In this document: positions 27,301-34,849 of the stretch, piece by piece
How positions within the stretch are numbered: the stretch's first letter is position 1
How the letters are laid out: each line of letters starts with the position of its first letter
DNA from: UBA2210 sp036825195
Lineage (GTDB): Bacteria; Desulfobacterota; Syntrophia; Syntrophales; UBA2210
Length of the DNA: 64,000 bases
Assembly (NCBI GenBank): GCA_036825195.1
Contig: DAISYQ010000015.1
Location: forward strand, 1-64,000
Reading direction: 5' to 3'
Made by a program: the position numbers and the translations under genes
The notes under the pieces: generated by a model
Databases searched by the model: none
What the model was told of the DNA's origin: nothing
What the model saw: only the letters and a program-made list of their open reading frames with translations

Positions 27301-27813
27301 TCACATGATATTAAATTCGAAATCTCTGTCATTAATGTTCCTTATACTATTTGAATTACAACTACATACGGATGATGTGTCACGTATCGCATCAAGAAAT
27401 ATCTTGAGGATACGATAGATATTGCTCCGTTCATTCTCGGGAATCTTTCCGTGGATTGTATGGGCAAACTCTCTAAAGCAATCCCACACCCTCCGGTATG
27501 TATCCTTACCTCGATCGGTGATGGAAAGATAGGTGGCACGCAGATCGTGCTTGGATTTTTCCTGCCGTACCAGTTCCCTTTCGATAAGAGGTCTGACAAG
27601 ACGAGTAGTGGTGCTTTTTTCAACCATCAGAACGGAATGCAGGTCTGCCATCTTCAAGTTTTCCTGGGTCATAAGAGTGTCAAGAATAAGAAACTGTGAG
27701 AAGGTAACACCTTCGCAAAAGACGGAATCCTGCCGGCAGCAACGCGCCGCCTGGCACAGTTCGGTAATCAGGAGAAAAAGATTTCGAGTATTGTCATCTG
27801 GTGTTGTAGACAT
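27301..27813 (-). CDS. Cysteine-rich MarR-family regulator upstream of hgcAB
   Basis: The 170-residue protein is a winged-helix MarR-type regulator: FSQFLILDTLMTQENLKMAD, the recognition region LMVEKSTTTRLVRPLIERELV and the wing KHDLRATYLSITDRGKDTY are all seen. Extra cysteines stand out: C20, C25, C26 and C33 near the N terminus (ARCCRQDSVFC) and a CSC pair near the C terminus. They suggest sensing of a metal, metalloid or thiol state (inference). Start at ATG 27813 (a TTG at 27828 is an alternative). The promoter -10 box ends only seven bases before that ATG, so the mRNA is probably leaderless. The palindrome at 27815-27829 is a likely self-operator. hgcA follows 85 bases downstream. Confidence 0.85.
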   Translation of the reverse strand: MSTTPDDNTRNLFLLITELCQAARCCRQDSVFCEGVTFSQFLILDTLMTQENLKMADLHSVLMVEKSTTTRLVRPLIERELVRQEKSKHDLRATYLSITDRGKDTYRRVWDCFREFAHTIHGKIPENERSNIYRILKIFLDAIRDTSSVCSCNSNSIRNINDRDFEFNIM

Positions 27814-27814
27814 G

Positions 27815-27829
27815 GTTGTAATATACAAC
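27815..27829. promoter_or_regulatory. Palindromic operator candidate at the marR-hgcAB promoter
   Basis: GTTGTA (27815-27820), ATA, TACAAC (27824-27829): a perfect 6-3-6 palindrome of the kind MarR dimers bind. It covers the -10 box and touches the start codon, so a bound repressor would block RNA polymerase. Confidence 0.65.
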
Positions 27830-27847
27830 TATTATTCCGTATGTCAA
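27820..27847 (-). promoter_or_regulatory. Promoter for marR-hgcAB
   Basis: Minus strand TTGACA (27842-27847), 16-base spacer ending ATAGTTG, TATATT (27820-27825). The expected start site, about 27813, coincides with the ATG of the regulator. Confidence 0.7.
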
Positions 27848-27931
27848 GTCAAAACGGTGATTGGCCTACAGAAATCTTTTCAACCATGTGGACAGCGTTA
27901 CGTAAAAACCAATGAGGAAAGTATGTCTTTG

Positions 27932-28372
27932 TTATTCCTCAATAATGCTTAGTGCGAGACGTGTCGCTTCCTCTGTGAAATTCAGACACATCTCTATTTT
28001 ATTCTGATCCGTAAAGGCCTTTACGCCTTCTTCTGTTCCCAGATCGCATCCTGTCAGTTCACTGCACCGAATGGTGTGGAACTGTTTTTGAAATTCTTCG
28101 ATGAAATTTTGAATTGCACGATAATTTTCTTCAACCGATTCGGTAGCGTCATTTCGACCCTTTACGAGATTGATGGCCATAATAGCCCCGCTCACGGCAC
28201 CGCATGTCCCGTTGGTGGTATGGGAGAGACCGCCGCAGAAACCCGTGGCGATCCGGGGGATAAGATCGGATTGAATGTTTCTGTTTTCCGCTACCGCCAT
28301 GAGGACGCTTTCGGCGCACCGATATCCTGAACTGAATAGTTGTCTGCTTCGCTGAGATGCTGTTTCGATCAC
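27932..28372 (-). CDS. C_GCAxxG_C_C family protein
   Basis: The 146-residue protein is the second member of this cysteine-rich family in the window. Motifs: GYRCAESVLMAV near residue 15, RIATGFCGGLSHTTNGTCGA near 40 (glycine-cysteine signature), IRCSELTGCDLGT near 105 and KIEMCLNF near 130. The family is thought to bind a metal or Fe-S cofactor; its function is unknown. Start chosen at GTG 28372, seven bases after GGAG; the frame stays open to 28426 and would then overlap the transporter gene. It lies just upstream of the marR-hgcAB promoter, in the same direction, and 22 bases downstream of the BASS transporter, so those two form a pair. Confidence 0.75.
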   Translation of the reverse strand: MIETASQRSRQLFSSGYRCAESVLMAVAENRNIQSDLIPRIATGFCGGLSHTTNGTCGAVSGAIMAINLVKGRNDATESVEENYRAIQNFIEEFQKQFHTIRCSELTGCDLGTEEGVKAFTDQNKIEMCLNFTEEATRLALSIIEE

Positions 28373-28394
28373 AATGAGACTCCGTTTCTCGTAT

Positions 28395-29345
28395 TTATTT
28401 TTGAGCGACGACCTGATGGGTGTCACCTTTGGTCCACCGTTGTTTAAAGCTTATCCATATAACATATATAAACATGAAAATGGTGGAAATTGTAGCAGGA
28501 AGGGCACTTTCTTTACTGAAAAGGGTGAGCGCAATCCCTGCCGCTAGTCCGCAATTCTTAATGGTACCAAGGAGCATCAGACTCATCGTCGTTTGGGAGT
28601 CAATTCTCAATAATTTCCCCGCCCGTTCGATGAGCAGGCCAAGAACAAACATGCTTCCGATGGCGATGGCCGCGACAGGGATCAGTCTCATGGGCTGATG
28701 GGTGAAGATATCCTGGTTCAACCCAACGATTGAGTATACGACAACGAAAAAACTCCAGTTCGTGATAGTACCTTTTACGCTTTCCAGATCCTTGTCGATT
28801 TTTTTCCAGCGGAGGACCCGTGAGACTATCAGAGGAATAATGATCAGCACGATTGATGCTGTGGATAGCCGCTCGAGGGCAAAACGACTCGATTCTATGA
28901 AATAATATAAAACAAGGGGTATGATTATTAAGGCGCCGAGGTATCCTCCCACTGTCCCGGCGAGAGAAAAGGCGTTGTTCCCTTTAAAAAGATTGGTGAA
29001 GGGGATTACGGCAACGGCGGGGGGCATAATGGCAAGTAGGATAAAACCGTTCAAGAGGTCCTTGTCCTGTATGAGAAGCACGCTTGCGCTGAGTATAAAG
29101 CCGCCGAGTACTCCATAACACATGAAGATGCCAAGAAGCGCCGGAATGACGAGGGACCGTAGGGAAGCGAAGGAATTACGCGAGATACCCATCATTGACA
29201 TGCTCATCACCAGAGCGAGAGCCGGCAGCGTGAGGTGCCTGGTCCACGTACTGGCCTGGGGAATGACCAAACCCATCAGCATAGCCAGAGAGAAGATGAA
29301 ATCTCGATTCTGTAGAAGCTTTACTATTTTTTTCATTATATTCAT
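28395..29345 (-). CDS. BASS-family (bile acid:sodium symporter-like) transporter
   Basis: The 316-residue protein has about nine to ten hydrophobic helices. The block LLAIMPPAVAVIPFTNLFKGNNAFSLAG is written here as the fourth-helix region typical of bile acid:sodium symporter-like carriers, and LGTIKNCGLAAGIALTLF near residue 255 is the second crossing region. Such proteins move organic anions with sodium in the inner membrane. The same superfamily includes the arsenite pump ACR3, but the ACR3 cysteine motif was not seen, so arsenic transport is not proposed. Start ATG 29345 or 29336; no clear ribosome site. It is paired with the C_GCAxxG_C_C gene downstream; the solute is unknown. Confidence 0.75.
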   Translation of the reverse strand: MNIMKKIVKLLQNRDFIFSLAMLMGLVIPQASTWTRHLTLPALALVMSMSMMGISRNSFASLRSLVIPALLGIFMCYGVLGGFILSASVLLIQDKDLLNGFILLAIMPPAVAVIPFTNLFKGNNAFSLAGTVGGYLGALIIIPLVLYYFIESSRFALERLSTASIVLIIIPLIVSRVLRWKKIDKDLESVKGTITNWSFFVVVYSIVGLNQDIFTHQPMRLIPVAAIAIGSMFVLGLLIERAGKLLRIDSQTTMSLMLLGTIKNCGLAAGIALTLFSKESALPATISTIFMFIYVIWISFKQRWTKGDTHQVVAQK

Positions 29346-29383
29346 TACGTTACAATAGTGCGTGGGGGTCAGATTCTTATTGA

Positions 29384-29410
29384 AGAAAGAGGGAATACAA
29401 CCTCTTTTCT
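29384..29410 (-). terminator. Weak hairpin after the diguanylate cyclase
   Basis: AGAAAGAGG (29384-29392) and CCTCTTTTCT (29401-29410) pair with one bulge, in the 136-base gap downstream of the GGDEF gene. The stem is A-T rich, so termination is uncertain. Confidence 0.35.
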
Positions 29411-29481
29411 ACAGCAAGAAGACGAGTATGGGCAATGTTCTTTTTCAGAATCAGAATGTATCTCTATCTGATATCAATCGA

Positions 29482-30732
29482 TTATGACTGTTCGCAACAA
29501 ATCCTGTCTTTTCCGGCCTTTTTCCCTTCATACATGAACTGGTCTGCCCGGTGAACGAAGGTCTTCATGTCTTCCTGCGGTCTGTATTGCGTAAGACCGA
29601 TACTCACCGTCATATGGATGTCCTGACCCTGAACCGGGGAAAAGATCTCCTTTTTGAATTCCGTCCGGATTCTTTCCGCCGTGACGGAACCGTTCACGCT
29701 TGTTGTCATTGGCAGGAGGATGGTAAATTCTTCACCACCGTAGCGATACGCAAAATCCGTTTCACGCAGGCATCTTTTGATCACCTGGCCAAGTCTCCAT
29801 AGTACCTGGTCCCCCTCAATATGGCCGTACGTATCGTTAAACTTCTTGAAATCGTCGAGATCAAGCATGAGAAGGGTCAACGGATGGCCGTAGCGTTTTG
29901 CCCGGTCTAATTCGGCTTGAAGCTGAAGGTAGAAATGACGGGAATTGTAAAGCTGGGTGAGTGCGTCGACGGTGCTGAGCTCTCTGTATCTTTTTTCGCT
30001 CTCCTTTAGGGCCTCTTCCACTCTTTTACGCTCCTTAATCTCGTTACGGAGACGATCGATTGCGTCGGTGAGATCCCTGGTTGTATCCATCAGTTCGGTG
30101 TTCTTCTTGCGCAACCGTACTCTATGTTTCTTCAGAATGCCGGAGGTCAATGAGGAAATGTATGCTATTAAAAACAATAGTCCTATAACCACGGAAAGGT
30201 TGGAAAATCTAACGCTCCAAGGGGGATTGAAGGACTGGTAGATAGACTGGTGGGGAAGAAGACCGAAATAATCACCGAGCACTATGAAACTGAACGTTGC
30301 TGAACAGAGAAAGGCTATGAAAAAGGTATATCTCCGAGTGGAGATGACGCCCACGTACGTTATGAGGGCGGCATAGATGGGGGTGAGGAATGCGGCCTCG
30401 ATGCCGCCCAGGAAATAAATGACTGCTGTATACCCTGTGATCTCGAGAAAATTGATAATGATTGAAATGAATTGATATGAGCGCAGGGAAGTAATGCGTT
30501 TCAGTAGTACCAAAACAGGCGGATTGATCAAGATGAGATACAGGACCGACAAGGAAACGCCTGTGAAGTGATGAAGCTTGATTAAGTGTGTACAGTAAGC
30601 GCTTAAGGCGAATATCCACATGACTATGCTGGCACAAGACCGGACGAGGGCACCTCGAACGTGCTGCTTATAGAGCGTCGTTACGTATTCAGCCGGAAGG
30701 TTCTTCGATGAGTGCCTCTTTTTATCTTTCAT
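29482..30732 (-). CDS. Membrane-bound diguanylate cyclase (GGDEF)
   Basis: The 416-residue protein has six hydrophobic segments in its first 210 residues, a coiled-coil stretch (about 212-255, RLRKKNTELMDTT then RLRNEIKERKRVEEALKESE) and a GGDEF domain. The domain begins STVDALTQLYNSRHF and contains LLMLDLDDFKKFNDTYGH near 295. The active site is RYGGEEF near 338. It makes the second messenger cyclic di-GMP from two GTP. The product-inhibition I-site RETD stands five residues before GGEEF, so feedback control is likely. The membrane part probably senses a signal, but its family was not recognised. A promoter of the repeated module lies at 30962-30989, about 230 bases upstream. Confidence 0.92.
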   Translation of the reverse strand: MKDKKRHSSKNLPAEYVTTLYKQHVRGALVRSCASIVMWIFALSAYCTHLIKLHHFTGVSLSVLYLILINPPVLVLLKRITSLRSYQFISIIINFLEITGYTAVIYFLGGIEAAFLTPIYAALITYVGVISTRRYTFFIAFLCSATFSFIVLGDYFGLLPHQSIYQSFNPPWSVRFSNLSVVIGLLFLIAYISSLTSGILKKHRVRLRKKNTELMDTTRDLTDAIDRLRNEIKERKRVEEALKESEKRYRELSTVDALTQLYNSRHFYLQLQAELDRAKRYGHPLTLLMLDLDDFKKFNDTYGHIEGDQVLWRLGQVIKRCLRETDFAYRYGGEEFTILLPMTTSVNGSVTAERIRTEFKKEIFSPVQGQDIHMTVSIGLTQYRPQEDMKTFVHRADQFMYEGKKAGKDRICCEQS

Positions 30733-30961
30733 GTGAACCCCTTGCGCTTGCTTTCGTTCATGAAGGTGGTTTTCTCAGCGGCTTTACATCAATACTTACT
30801 GAGATTCATCATATATAGTGGAGAATCCATGTATGACCTATAGTGCCAAAAAAATGTTGCTGTTTAAGATATCTAATGCTTAGGATAGTGATGGTACGAG
30901 AGTAATAATAACTATTTTTTACTGAAATGGGCTTTTGTTCTTAGAACGGAAACTATTTTAC
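30733..30961. other. Leader region of the diguanylate cyclase gene
   Basis: Between the copy-3 promoter and the GGDEF gene lies an AT-rich stretch of about 230 bases with no gene-like frame. It would form a long 5' leader of that mRNA; no riboswitch was recognised. Confidence 0.35.
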
Positions 30962-30989
30962 ACCATACAACTAAAAAATATTTTGTCAA
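30962..30989 (-). promoter_or_regulatory. Promoter module, copy 3 (diguanylate cyclase)
   Basis: Minus strand: TTGACA (30984-30989), 16-base spacer ending TTAGTTG, TATGGT (30962-30967). Upstream bases 30990-31010 read GATCTTCAACTATTGAAAATC, matching copy 1, and further upstream GTATCGCTACC resembles copy 2. Confidence 0.6.
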
Positions 30990-31082
30990 GGGATTTTCAA
31001 TAGTTGAAGATCGGTAGCGATACCTGATGCCGACACTGAATTTTCTCGCATATGGTACAGTGGAAATTGAAAACGATACATA

Positions 31083-31124
31083 CTGAGGGGCTCCGATTTT
31101 GCCGGCACATCCGGAACCCCTCAG
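31083..31124 (-). terminator. Hairpin after the orphan gene
   Basis: Arms 31083-31095 and 31112-31124 pair over 13 bp (CTGAGGGG core) with one G-U pair. It lies nine bases beyond the stop of the 31133-31966 gene and is a likely end of that transcript. Confidence 0.65.
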
Positions 31125-31132
31125 GTTGAAGA

Positions 31133-31966
31133 TCAAGCCTCTTGCAGGTAGCCGGGAAGATCCTTTTCTTCCATTCCCTGGAAACTGCAGCGAATGGGAC
31201 AAGTCTTGCAGGGGGGTTTGATACCACGAAGTGGGGGTTCTCCCTTAATATCCTCAATATAATCGACACACTGATTCACTTCGTCATCGTCGCCCTCGAC
31301 TATGATACTTACGGAGCCTTCAGCGCCGCCGTATCCGCCCGATGCAAAGTGTACCGCTTCGACCTCAAAGAGTTCTTCCAAGGCGTCCAGCTCTGTATAT
31401 GCGATACCGTCGGCAACACATATCATACCGACAGGGGCTCCTATGCTCCGATCGGTTGCAAAAACTCCTCCCATCCGAGATGCTTCATCCACAGAGGGGA
31501 CCATTTTTTCGAGACCTACGGGATAGATAATGGTTCCCCCTCTGGCCTTCATGGGCATATAGAACTCACCCATCGTTCCACCCATGGGATTTGCCATGAC
31601 GATACCGACAGCCCCCGTATGGTCAATGGCATTTGCTCCCTTCAGCAAGATATCTCCCGGTCCCAGCTTGTCGATAACCGTTGAAGGCTCTACATCCAAT
31701 ACCTGATTCTTGTGGAATGTAACCGGTTGCAGGCGAACGCCCTGGAGGAGCGCGCAGTATATCCCCTTTATGATCTGACCGGCAACGTACTTCTCTTTCT
31801 CAATCGATTTTCCCAGCAGTTCCTCGACGATATAGGCGTTTGTCGATCCGCGTCCTACGATCAGATATCCCTCTTCCTTGGCCTTTCGTACTTCGGGGAT
31901 CGAAACGATGGCCTTGGCGATCAGCCGCTTCGATTCAGCCGGTGTCAATGTAAATAATGCTTGCAT
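31133..31966 (-). CDS. Conserved-looking protein of unknown function with C-terminal cysteines
   Basis: The 277-residue protein is not one I recognise. It looks like a folded soluble enzyme rich in glycine motifs: GYLIVGRGSTNAYIVEELLG near residue 35, KLGPGDILLKGANAIDHTG near 100 and GIVMANPMGGTMGEFYMP near 120. Near 165 it reads MGGVFATDRSIGAPVGM, then AVHFASGGYGGAEGSVSI near 205. The tail holds CKTCPIRC near 255, enough for a metal or cluster together with another ligand. Start is ATG 31966, eight bases after AGGAGG; the longer frame to 32056 would bury that site. It lies downstream of iorB on the same strand after a 296-base gap, so it may or may not share that operon. No membrane segment or signal peptide. 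Confidence 0.6.
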   Translation of the reverse strand: MQALFTLTPAESKRLIAKAIVSIPEVRKAKEEGYLIVGRGSTNAYIVEELLGKSIEKEKYVAGQIIKGIYCALLQGVRLQPVTFHKNQVLDVEPSTVIDKLGPGDILLKGANAIDHTGAVGIVMANPMGGTMGEFYMPMKARGGTIIYPVGLEKMVPSVDEASRMGGVFATDRSIGAPVGMICVADGIAYTELDALEELFEVEAVHFASGGYGGAEGSVSIIVEGDDDEVNQCVDYIEDIKGEPPLRGIKPPCKTCPIRCSFQGMEEKDLPGYLQEA

Positions 31967-32262
31967 TTTCTGTCCTCCTTGTGTGCTTTCAACTGATTGA
32001 AATGCTGTTGGTTGTTTCCCATAAACGATACCTTTCGATATCATGCCATAAATCAATGGCTGTGAAAAGACCTCTTTTGCATTGTTTCCAATCTACCGTG
32101 TGATACCAAACAGTTGCACGATCATTTCATAGGAGTATCGGTAAGAGATTACAGGGAATTTCAGGTACAGTAAGCAAGGTTAATCACGTGTACCGCTAAC
32201 ACCCACACAAGTTATAGAGGCTTGAATGCCTTTCCTGCGGTTTACAACCATCCGGTAATGCC
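31967..32262. other. Spacer between iorB and the orphan gene
   Basis: No open frame of interest and no strong terminator or promoter was recognised. AGGAGG just before 31966 is the ribosome site of the orphan gene. Confidence 0.3.
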
Positions 32263-32883
32263 TTAACAGTGTAGCAGTTCACAACCGCGGTCAAAGGCGG
32301 TCAGGTTGATTTCAATCTGGTCTTTCCGGAATCGCTGTGAAATTGCTTCTACAAAATCTTCACGCTCCAGAGGAAGCAGATGGGTTCCGTACATTGCCCC
32401 CAGTAAAATGATATTGGCAAAAATGGTATTGCCGAGTTTTTGCGCCTCTTCGGTAGCATCTATAAAAATAGTGTGCGAGGCAAGGGAGCGTAATGAAGCT
32501 TTAATATCTGCGACAGACGGATACTCCTCATCACCTCTTGTGACCGTCACGGGATAAATGGGCCGGCTGTTGCAGAGTATGTACACATCGGGATTGCCGT
32601 ATTGTGCCATGACCCTGACGGCCTCGGCCGGTTCGAGAGATGCGATCAAATCTGCACGATGTGCCGGTATCTGAGGGCTCCAGGTCGATTTCCTGGAAAT
32701 TCTGAGATGGCTCATGACTGATCCGCCCCGTTGCGAGGGACCGAATGTCTCGCCGATTGTTACGTAATATCCCTTGCCGACGAGCATGCTTCCCAGTATG
32801 CGCGACGCCATGACGTTTCCCTGTCCGCCCACGCCGGTAATAATTATATTGTATGGATCTCGCTCTAGTGATGACGCGTTCAT
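32263..32883 (-). CDS. iorB: Indolepyruvate:ferredoxin oxidoreductase, beta subunit
   Basis: The 206-residue protein is the gamma-domain (IorB) subunit of the 2-oxoacid oxidoreductase that converts aryl pyruvates from aromatic amino acids into aryl-acetyl-CoA and reduces ferredoxin. The family start YNIIITGVGGQGNVMASRIL (about residue 11) and the loop GETFGPSQRGGSVMSHLRI (about 44) are clear. The length of about 200 is normal. It starts three bases after the iorA stop (TAA CCC ATG), so the two are co-translated. It would act with IorA in the cytoplasm; the substrate may be indolepyruvate, phenylpyruvate or a related acid. Confidence 0.93.
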   Translation of the reverse strand: MNASSLERDPYNIIITGVGGQGNVMASRILGSMLVGKGYYVTIGETFGPSQRGGSVMSHLRISRKSTWSPQIPAHRADLIASLEPAEAVRVMAQYGNPDVYILCNSRPIYPVTVTRGDEEYPSVADIKASLRSLASHTIFIDATEEAQKLGNTIFANIILLGAMYGTHLLPLEREDFVEAISQRFRKDQIEINLTAFDRGCELLHC

Positions 32884-32886
32884 GGG

Positions 32887-34833
32887 TTACGCTACCTCCT
32901 TCTTCTTGATGGCTCCCGCAGGGCAGATATCGGCGCAGAAACCGCAGCCGACGCAGATCAATTCGTCGATTTTGCTTATCCCTTTTTCCTTGTCCCATAC
33001 GATTCCGGGACAGCCGAAGATGCGCGTGCAGAGCCGGTTGCACCCGCAGCTTTCACCGAGACATATTTCTTCATCGATTTTCACTTCAAAATTCTTCTTG
33101 TTGCGTCGTTCAGGGCTGAGGGCACAGGCCTGTCTCAGGATAAGTACCTTTGCCCCCTCCCCATGCTCGATCAACCGATGAAAGGCCTTTTCTGTTGCCT
33201 CGGTGTCAAAGGGATCCTGAACTTCCACCAGTGCACCCATGGCCCGGCAGATGGCTTCGATGTCGAGGGCAGGCATTTCTTCTCCGAGCACGTTGTTCGG
33301 TGAACCGGGATGAGGTTGAAATCCGGTCATGGCCGTTCCTCTGTTGTCAAGGATCACCATGGTGAGCGGCGATTTGTGGTGCACGGCGTTGGTCAGGGCG
33401 GGCATGGCGGCATGAAAAAAGGTGGAATCGCCGCACACGGAAATAACGGGCTGATCCATGCCGAACTGCTTGAGCTTGGCGAAACCGCTTGCAATTCCCG
33501 TTCCCGATCCCATGGAATGGAGGGTCTTCACGATGCTGAAACCGCTGGGGAGGGTTCCGAAGACATAACAGCCGATATCGCCGCAGACAAACCCCTTGCG
33601 GCCGTCCAGTTCCAGGGCATTGTGAATGGACCAGTATGATGCCCGGTGAGGACATCCGGGGCAGAAGGTTAGTCCTCGATTCGGGGCTGCCCGTTGCGCC
33701 AATGCATTAACGGCATCGCTGAAGGTCTTCGATATAGTTTTATAAGGAATATCGAGTATGGATGAGATTGCGTCGATGACGATATCGGGATTCAGTTCCC
33801 CTACCGACGGAATATTTCCCGCATTTTTCCCGAAAAACCGTTTGGCTCCTATTTCGGGAGTCATTTCAGCAGCCAGAATTTTGACCTGTTCTTCAAGAAC
33901 GGGGAGGACTTCTTCCACGATCAGAATTTTATCCGTCCGTGAGAGGTTGTTTCTGATCAGGTTCGGAGGGAGTGGCCACGTGGTGGCGAGCTTTAAGATT
34001 CCCACCCGGTCTTCCGCTTCAAGCAATTTCACCGCTTCGCGACTGTAGAGATTACAGGCGCTGCTCGTAATGATCAGGAGTTCCGGGCTCTTTGGTCCTG
34101 TGTAGGTATTGAAGGAACAGTCTTCGAACAGGCGCGCCGCCTTTCGGAGCTTTTCCTGCTGGGGTCCGTGCTGAAGTTCTGCCGCTCCGACGACCATGCT
34201 GATTACGGGACCATTATCAGGATCGAACATGGGACCGTTACATTTGAAATCAGCCTGCGTTGTGGTGTCCGGTAACGTGCCATAGGTGACATTGCCGCTG
34301 GCATGAGACATGCGCGTAACGCTTCGAACCATCACAAGGTTTCTGAGTTCTTCCGACAGTTCAAAGGCCCGTTTGGTGATATCCTTTGCTTCCTGGAGAT
34401 CTCCCGGTTCAAGGAGGGGGATTTCGACGAGCCGTGCAAAGATGCGTGACTCGCCTTCATTGACGCTTGAAAGTGCTCCAGGGTCATCGCATGCCACCAG
34501 TACCATCCCGCCTCGGGTTCCCGAACTGGCGAGGTGGAGGAGAAAATCAGATGCCACATTGACACCGTTCTGTTTCATGACGCACATGGTGCGGAGCCCT
34601 GCGAACGATGCAGCCGACGAGACCTCCACGGCCACCTTTTCATTCGTCGACCATTCGGCGTATATGTTGCGTTCCCGGGCAACCTTCGAAAAGGCTTCAA
34701 TGATTTCAGACGACGGCGTGCCGGGATAGCCGGCGGCTACACGCATGCCCGCTTCGAGCGCGCCTCGTACGATCGCTTCGTTGCCCATCAGGAGATGGAC
34801 AGATCCTTCTTGTTTATCATTCAGGTATGACAT
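32887..34833 (-). CDS. iorA: Indolepyruvate:ferredoxin oxidoreductase, alpha subunit
   Basis: The 648-residue protein joins an N-terminal pyrimidine-binding domain (LLMGNEAIVRGALEAG then GYPGTPSSEIIEA), a middle domain and a thiamine-diphosphate domain. The TPP region has FCPGCPHRASYW near residue 395, VCGDIGCYVFG near 417, and VISVCGDSTFFHAAMPALTN near 468. The C terminus carries two [4Fe-4S] sites: CLGESCGCNRLCTRIFGC, an unusual spacing typical of IorA, and CVGCGFCADICPAG. Together with IorB it oxidises aryl pyruvates with ferredoxin as acceptor. It follows the FrhB-like gene by 16 bases; no terminator lies between. Confidence 0.95.
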   Translation of the reverse strand: MSYLNDKQEGSVHLLMGNEAIVRGALEAGMRVAAGYPGTPSSEIIEAFSKVARERNIYAEWSTNEKVAVEVSSAASFAGLRTMCVMKQNGVNVASDFLLHLASSGTRGGMVLVACDDPGALSSVNEGESRIFARLVEIPLLEPGDLQEAKDITKRAFELSEELRNLVMVRSVTRMSHASGNVTYGTLPDTTTQADFKCNGPMFDPDNGPVISMVVGAAELQHGPQQEKLRKAARLFEDCSFNTYTGPKSPELLIITSSACNLYSREAVKLLEAEDRVGILKLATTWPLPPNLIRNNLSRTDKILIVEEVLPVLEEQVKILAAEMTPEIGAKRFFGKNAGNIPSVGELNPDIVIDAISSILDIPYKTISKTFSDAVNALAQRAAPNRGLTFCPGCPHRASYWSIHNALELDGRKGFVCGDIGCYVFGTLPSGFSIVKTLHSMGSGTGIASGFAKLKQFGMDQPVISVCGDSTFFHAAMPALTNAVHHKSPLTMVILDNRGTAMTGFQPHPGSPNNVLGEEMPALDIEAICRAMGALVEVQDPFDTEATEKAFHRLIEHGEGAKVLILRQACALSPERRNKKNFEVKIDEEICLGESCGCNRLCTRIFGCPGIVWDKEKGISKIDELICVGCGFCADICPAGAIKKKEVA

Positions 34834-34849
34834 TTTTGCCTCCCGTCAC

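Noticed and set aside
28395..29345. Reading the BASS transporter as an arsenite (ACR3) pump linked to hgcAB
   Set aside because: The superfamily is shared, but the ACR3 cysteine motif is not visible and no arsenate reductase or ArsR gene lies nearby.
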